A stretch of 10,179 nt of DNA from DATJBC01 sp035515515 (GTDB lineage: Bacteria; Actinomycetota; Acidimicrobiia; Acidimicrobiales; UBA8190): NCBI GenBank assembly GCA_035515515.1, contig DATJBC010000217.1:1-10179 (forward strand), given 5' to 3'. Made by a program: the position numbers and the translations under genes. Numbering within the stretch: position 1 is the stretch's first letter; every line of letters starts with the position of its first letter. Below, in pieces: positions 8,505-10,179 of this stretch. The notes under the pieces were generated by a model. That model was not told the origin of the DNA. It did no database searches and saw only the letters and a program-made list of their open reading frames with translations.

Positions 8505-8515
8505 GTCTCGGGACA
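8481..8515 (+). repeat. Duplicated 12-mer TGTCTCGGGACA inside the left IS end
   Basis: TGTCTCGGGACA occurs at 8481-8492 and again at 8504-8515, 23 bases apart, about two helical turns. The 12-mer is a near palindrome (TGTC, four bases, GACA). It may be a doubled transposase binding site or a trace of an earlier rearrangement at this end. The right end has only one comparable copy. Confidence 0.6.
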
Positions 8516-8520
8516 TCGTT

Positions 8521-9677
8521 CTATCCGGACTTGGCCTGGGGCTGGTAGTCGCGACCGGGGTCCAGGGTGAGGGCACGGATGAGCTCGCCGTCCTCTGTGA
8601 CAACCCGGACGTCGCGCTCGTGCACCAGGAGCATCACCGCGGTGCCCGCATGGCGCCGGCCGATCCCGATGTGGAGGAGCCGGCTCCCGTAACGCAGGCT
8701 CACCTTCCCGTATTCGTCGATGACGTCGCGCCGGATGCGGGAATGGGTGAGATCGAGGCGGCGGTCTGAGGGCAGCGCCTTGGGCCGCTCCGCATACGCG
8801 AGTGCCGGCGGGCGCCGGCCGAGGCGCGGTGGGGGCGGACGGTGTTGTAATACTCGGCGAAGGTGTCGAGCTGGCGCTGGAGCTCCGGCGTGGAGCGGGC
8901 CCGGCGCTGGCACCGGAGCCACTGCTTGAGCGTCTGGTGGAAGCGCTCGACCTTTCCGCACGTCTGCGGGTGATAGGGCCTCGAGTGCCGTGGGGTGGTC
9001 CCGCCCTCGATCAGCGCGCGCTCGAGGGCCACCCAGCCATGGCCCCGGTAGGCGCCGGTGAACACTGCCCCGTTGTCGGTCAGGTAGTTGGCCGGAACCC
9101 CGTAACGGGCGCTTGCTTCTGCGAAGCACTCGAGCACGTCGGCCGATTTGAACACGAGTCGTGCGTCGGATCCCACGAGGAGCCTGGAGTGGTCGTCGAG
9201 CTGGTTGAGGATCTCCACCTCGCGTCCCGAGCGCAGCGTCCAGTGGGTGATATCCGCCTGCCAGCGCTCGTTGGGCTGCTCGGCCTGGAAGCGGATGATC
9301 GAGCTCCGGGGGCGCTTGTGGGGCTGGGGGGTGACGAAGCCCCGGCGGTGGAGCACCCGCCAGATGGTGGAGAGGGCCGGGGCCTGTCCCAGGCGCTTCT
9401 CGAGGTGATAGGCGATGGTGGCCGCCCCGGCGTCGAGCCCCTCCTCCGACAGCGCCTTGCGCAGCGCCACGATCTCGTCCTCGACCGTCCCCGGCGTCTG
9501 GTTGGGCGTCCACTTCGGGCGCCTCGAGCGTGGCGCGAAGGCCGCCTCACCCTCTTCGCCGTAGCGCAGGCACAGCTTCTGGACCCAGCGCCGGGACAGG
9601 CCGTAGGTGCGGGCCACCTCCGCCTTGGAGCGCCCCTCGACCTCCACGGCGGTGATCACGAGCCTCGCCAGCGACAT
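8521..9677 (-). pseudogene. IS481-family DDE transposase, frameshifted
   Basis: The first frame runs from the ATG at 9677 for 285 residues. It has an N-terminal helix-turn-helix (about 14-40, KAEVARTYGLSRRWVQKL) and an integrase core with candidate catalytic residues Asp142 (WQADITHW), Asp201 (LTDNGAVF) and Glu244 (CGKVERFHQTL). At YYNTVRPHRA, around 8823, the family-typical sequence continues in the -1 frame as LGRRPPALAYAERPKAL, then IDEYGKVSLRYGSRLLHIGI and a final TLDPGRDYQPQAKSG, 100 residues to the stop at 8521. In frame, translation would run on with a foreign tail to 8700. One missing base restores a normal 385-residue protein. The lesion is after the catalytic core; no classical slippery heptamer is visible, so a mutation or sequencing error is more likely than programmed frameshifting. 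Confidence 0.88.
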
Positions 9678-9683
9678 CTCGCA

Positions 9684-9689
9684 CCCCCT
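9684..9689 (-). promoter_or_regulatory. Ribosome binding site of the transposase gene
   Basis: AGGGGG on the minus strand lies 6 bases before the ATG at 9677, a standard Shine-Dalgarno position. This supports that start and contrasts with the leaderless host genes. Confidence 0.5.
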
Positions 9690-9695
9690 GATCGG

Positions 9696-9719
9696 AGGTG
9701 CGAACTATGACCCGGGACA
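9696..9719 (-). repeat. Right terminal inverted repeat of the IS
   Basis: Read on the minus strand it begins TGTCCCGGGTCA and ends GTTCGCACCT, matching 20 of 24 bases of the left end. The outermost base is 9719. Confidence 0.85.
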
Positions 9720-9747
9720 CCTGCGAACGATCTCCTGCACTCTCACA

Positions 9748-9765
9748 CCATCGCCTCCACTCGTG
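9748..9765 (+). repeat. Right copy of 18-bp tRNA-Ala 3'-end repeat (attR-like)
   Basis: The sequence is an exact copy of CCATCGCCTCCACTCGTG from 8460-8477. Here it is not attached to any tRNA body: the 28 bases between it and the IS end do not resemble a T-arm. The repeats enclose 1270 bases, nearly all of them IS. Confidence 0.75.
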
Positions 9766-9766
9766 C

Positions 9767-9788
9767 GGCCGAGGGCACGGACTCGGCC
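9767..9788 (+). terminator. Hairpin just beyond the right repeat, possibly the original tRNA terminator
   Basis: GGCCGAG (9767-9773) and CTCGGCC (9782-9788) form a perfect 7-bp stem with an 8-base loop. It starts one base after the right repeat. If the repeats mark an insertion, this hairpin stood about 7 bases after the tRNA before the insertion, a fitting place for its terminator. No U-tract follows. Confidence 0.4.
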
Positions 9789-9849
9789 TGCCAACGGCAT
9801 CGATGTGCGCCACAAGCGGGGCGAGCCAGCGCTCGTCGGCCTCAGCATG

Positions 9850-9865
9850 ACCGACTGGGGTCGGT
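9850..9865 (-). terminator. Hairpin after the phosphodiesterase gene
   Basis: ACCGAC (9850-9855) and GTCGGT (9860-9865) pair perfectly around a 4-base loop. On the minus strand it begins 4 bases after the stop codon at 9870-9872, the usual place for a terminator. No U-tract is seen. Confidence 0.45.
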
Positions 9866-9869
9866 GGGC

Positions 9870-10179
9870 TCACACGAGATACAGAAACCCGTACCCCTCG
9901 TCGCGCACGGCCACCCCGGCGTCGGCCAGGGCGACGTCCCAGTCCCCCGTCACCTCGGTGTCGGCCTGCTGCATGCCGTGGTCGGCCACCAGGATGAAGG
10001 CCGTTCGGTCCCAGGCACCGGCCTGCTCCACGGCCTCGAGAATCCGCCCGATTCGGGCATCGGTGTCGCGCACGCCGGCTGCAGCGATCTCGGAATAGGG
10101 ACCGCCCTCGTGAAAGGCGGCATCGGTCAGGGTGAAGTTGACCCAGGTGAAGGCGGGCGTCGGCCAGGTGTGTGCTCGG
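9870..10179 (-). CDS. Alkaline phosphatase / type I phosphodiesterase family protein, C-terminal part
   Basis: The reading frame enters from the right edge and gives about 102 C-terminal residues. The sequence has FTWVNFTLTDAAFHEGGPYS, then RDTDARIGRILEAVEQAGAW, the strand FILVADHGMQQ, and a final GYGFLYLV. The VADHGM segment carries the Asp-His metal ligands of the alkaline phosphatase superfamily, and TDAAFHEGGP carries further Asp/His ligands. This is typical of type I phosphodiesterase / nucleotide pyrophosphatase proteins, which hydrolyse phosphate mono- or diesters with two metal ions. The end at GFLYLV looks natural, so the gene does not seem truncated by the nearby insertion. The nucleophile Thr/Ser, the start and any signal peptide lie outside the window. 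A GTG inside the frame at 10073 is an internal Val, not the start. Confidence 0.85.
   Translation of the reverse strand, partial: RAHTWPTPAFTWVNFTLTDAAFHEGGPYSEIAAAGVRDTDARIGRILEAVEQAGAWDRTAFILVADHGMQQADTEVTGDWDVALADAGVAVRDEGYGFLYLV

Larger units (their letters stand above)
8481..9719 (-). mobile_element. IS481-family insertion sequence
   Basis: The element is about 1239 bp, bounded by 24-base terminal inverted repeats that match at 20 of 24 positions and begin with TGTC. It carries one minus-strand DDE transposase gene with a single frameshift. Family assignment rests on the transposase (WQADITHW, LTDNG, CGKVERFHQTL and the C-terminal HIGIGRRHAGT and RELTLDP-like ending). No target duplication is seen directly outside the inverted repeats (left flank GTGTGA, right flank CCTGCG). 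The tRNA-derived 18-bp repeat instead lies 3 bases beyond the left end and 28 bases beyond the right end. An alternative outer boundary, TGTGA at 8476 to TCACA at 9747, would abut the repeats directly. Confidence 0.85.

Noticed and set aside
9547..9873. Minus-strand open frame of 108 codons across the right IS end and tRNA repeat
   Set aside because: Most of it is the out-of-frame start of the transposase, and it has no ribosome site or recognisable motif.

Overview
The window is very GC-rich chromosomal DNA with strongly GC-biased third codon positions. It appears to come from an actinobacterium (Actinomycetota). Pointers to this are a PAC2-family protein, an F420-type LLM oxidoreductase, a FolP2-type dihydropteroate synthase paralogue like the mycobacterial one, GTG starts, and many genes whose start codon sits 6-8 bases after a TAnnnT -10 box (leaderless transcripts). 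An acidimicrobial or related lineage would fit, but the window cannot settle this.

Layout. 1-1463, minus strand: a thioredoxin-TPR co-chaperone followed by a FolP2-like protein that runs off the left edge. 1533-3504, plus strand: an aminoglycoside-phosphotransferase-like kinase and a PAC2 protein, probably one operon, diverging from the thioredoxin gene across a 69-base gap that holds both -10 boxes. 3533-4649, minus strand: a lipoprotein FKBP-type prolyl isomerase and, transcribed ahead of it, a small single-pass membrane protein of unknown function. 4765-5775, plus strand: an LLM (F420-dependent) oxidoreductase. 5786-8263, minus strand: leucyl-tRNA synthetase. 8398-8471, plus strand: tRNA-Ala(GGC). 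8481-9719: an IS481-family insertion sequence with a frameshifted transposase. 9870-10179, minus strand: the C-terminal part of an alkaline phosphatase / type I phosphodiesterase family protein, cut by the right edge.

Most of the window is ordinary core-genome content with no obvious shared pathway. The accessory part is the tRNA-Ala locus. An 18-bp direct repeat made of the tRNA 3' end plus 7 downstream bases recurs at 9748-9765, so the IS lies between two attachment-site-like copies. No integrase remains. The simplest reading is the scar of a tRNA-targeted integrative element, reduced to little more than an IS. An unusually long target duplication by a slightly larger transposon is the main alternative.

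I see no clear new multi-gene system. The most rewarding signals are the tRNA-flanked IS, the recurrent leaderless promoter architecture, the FolP2 active-site changes, and two hairpins that terminate convergent gene pairs, one of them built from the two opposing stop codons. No stretch over 300 bases is without a gene or IS; the longest such gaps are 8264-8397, 4650-4764 and 9720-9869, and what they hold is listed.
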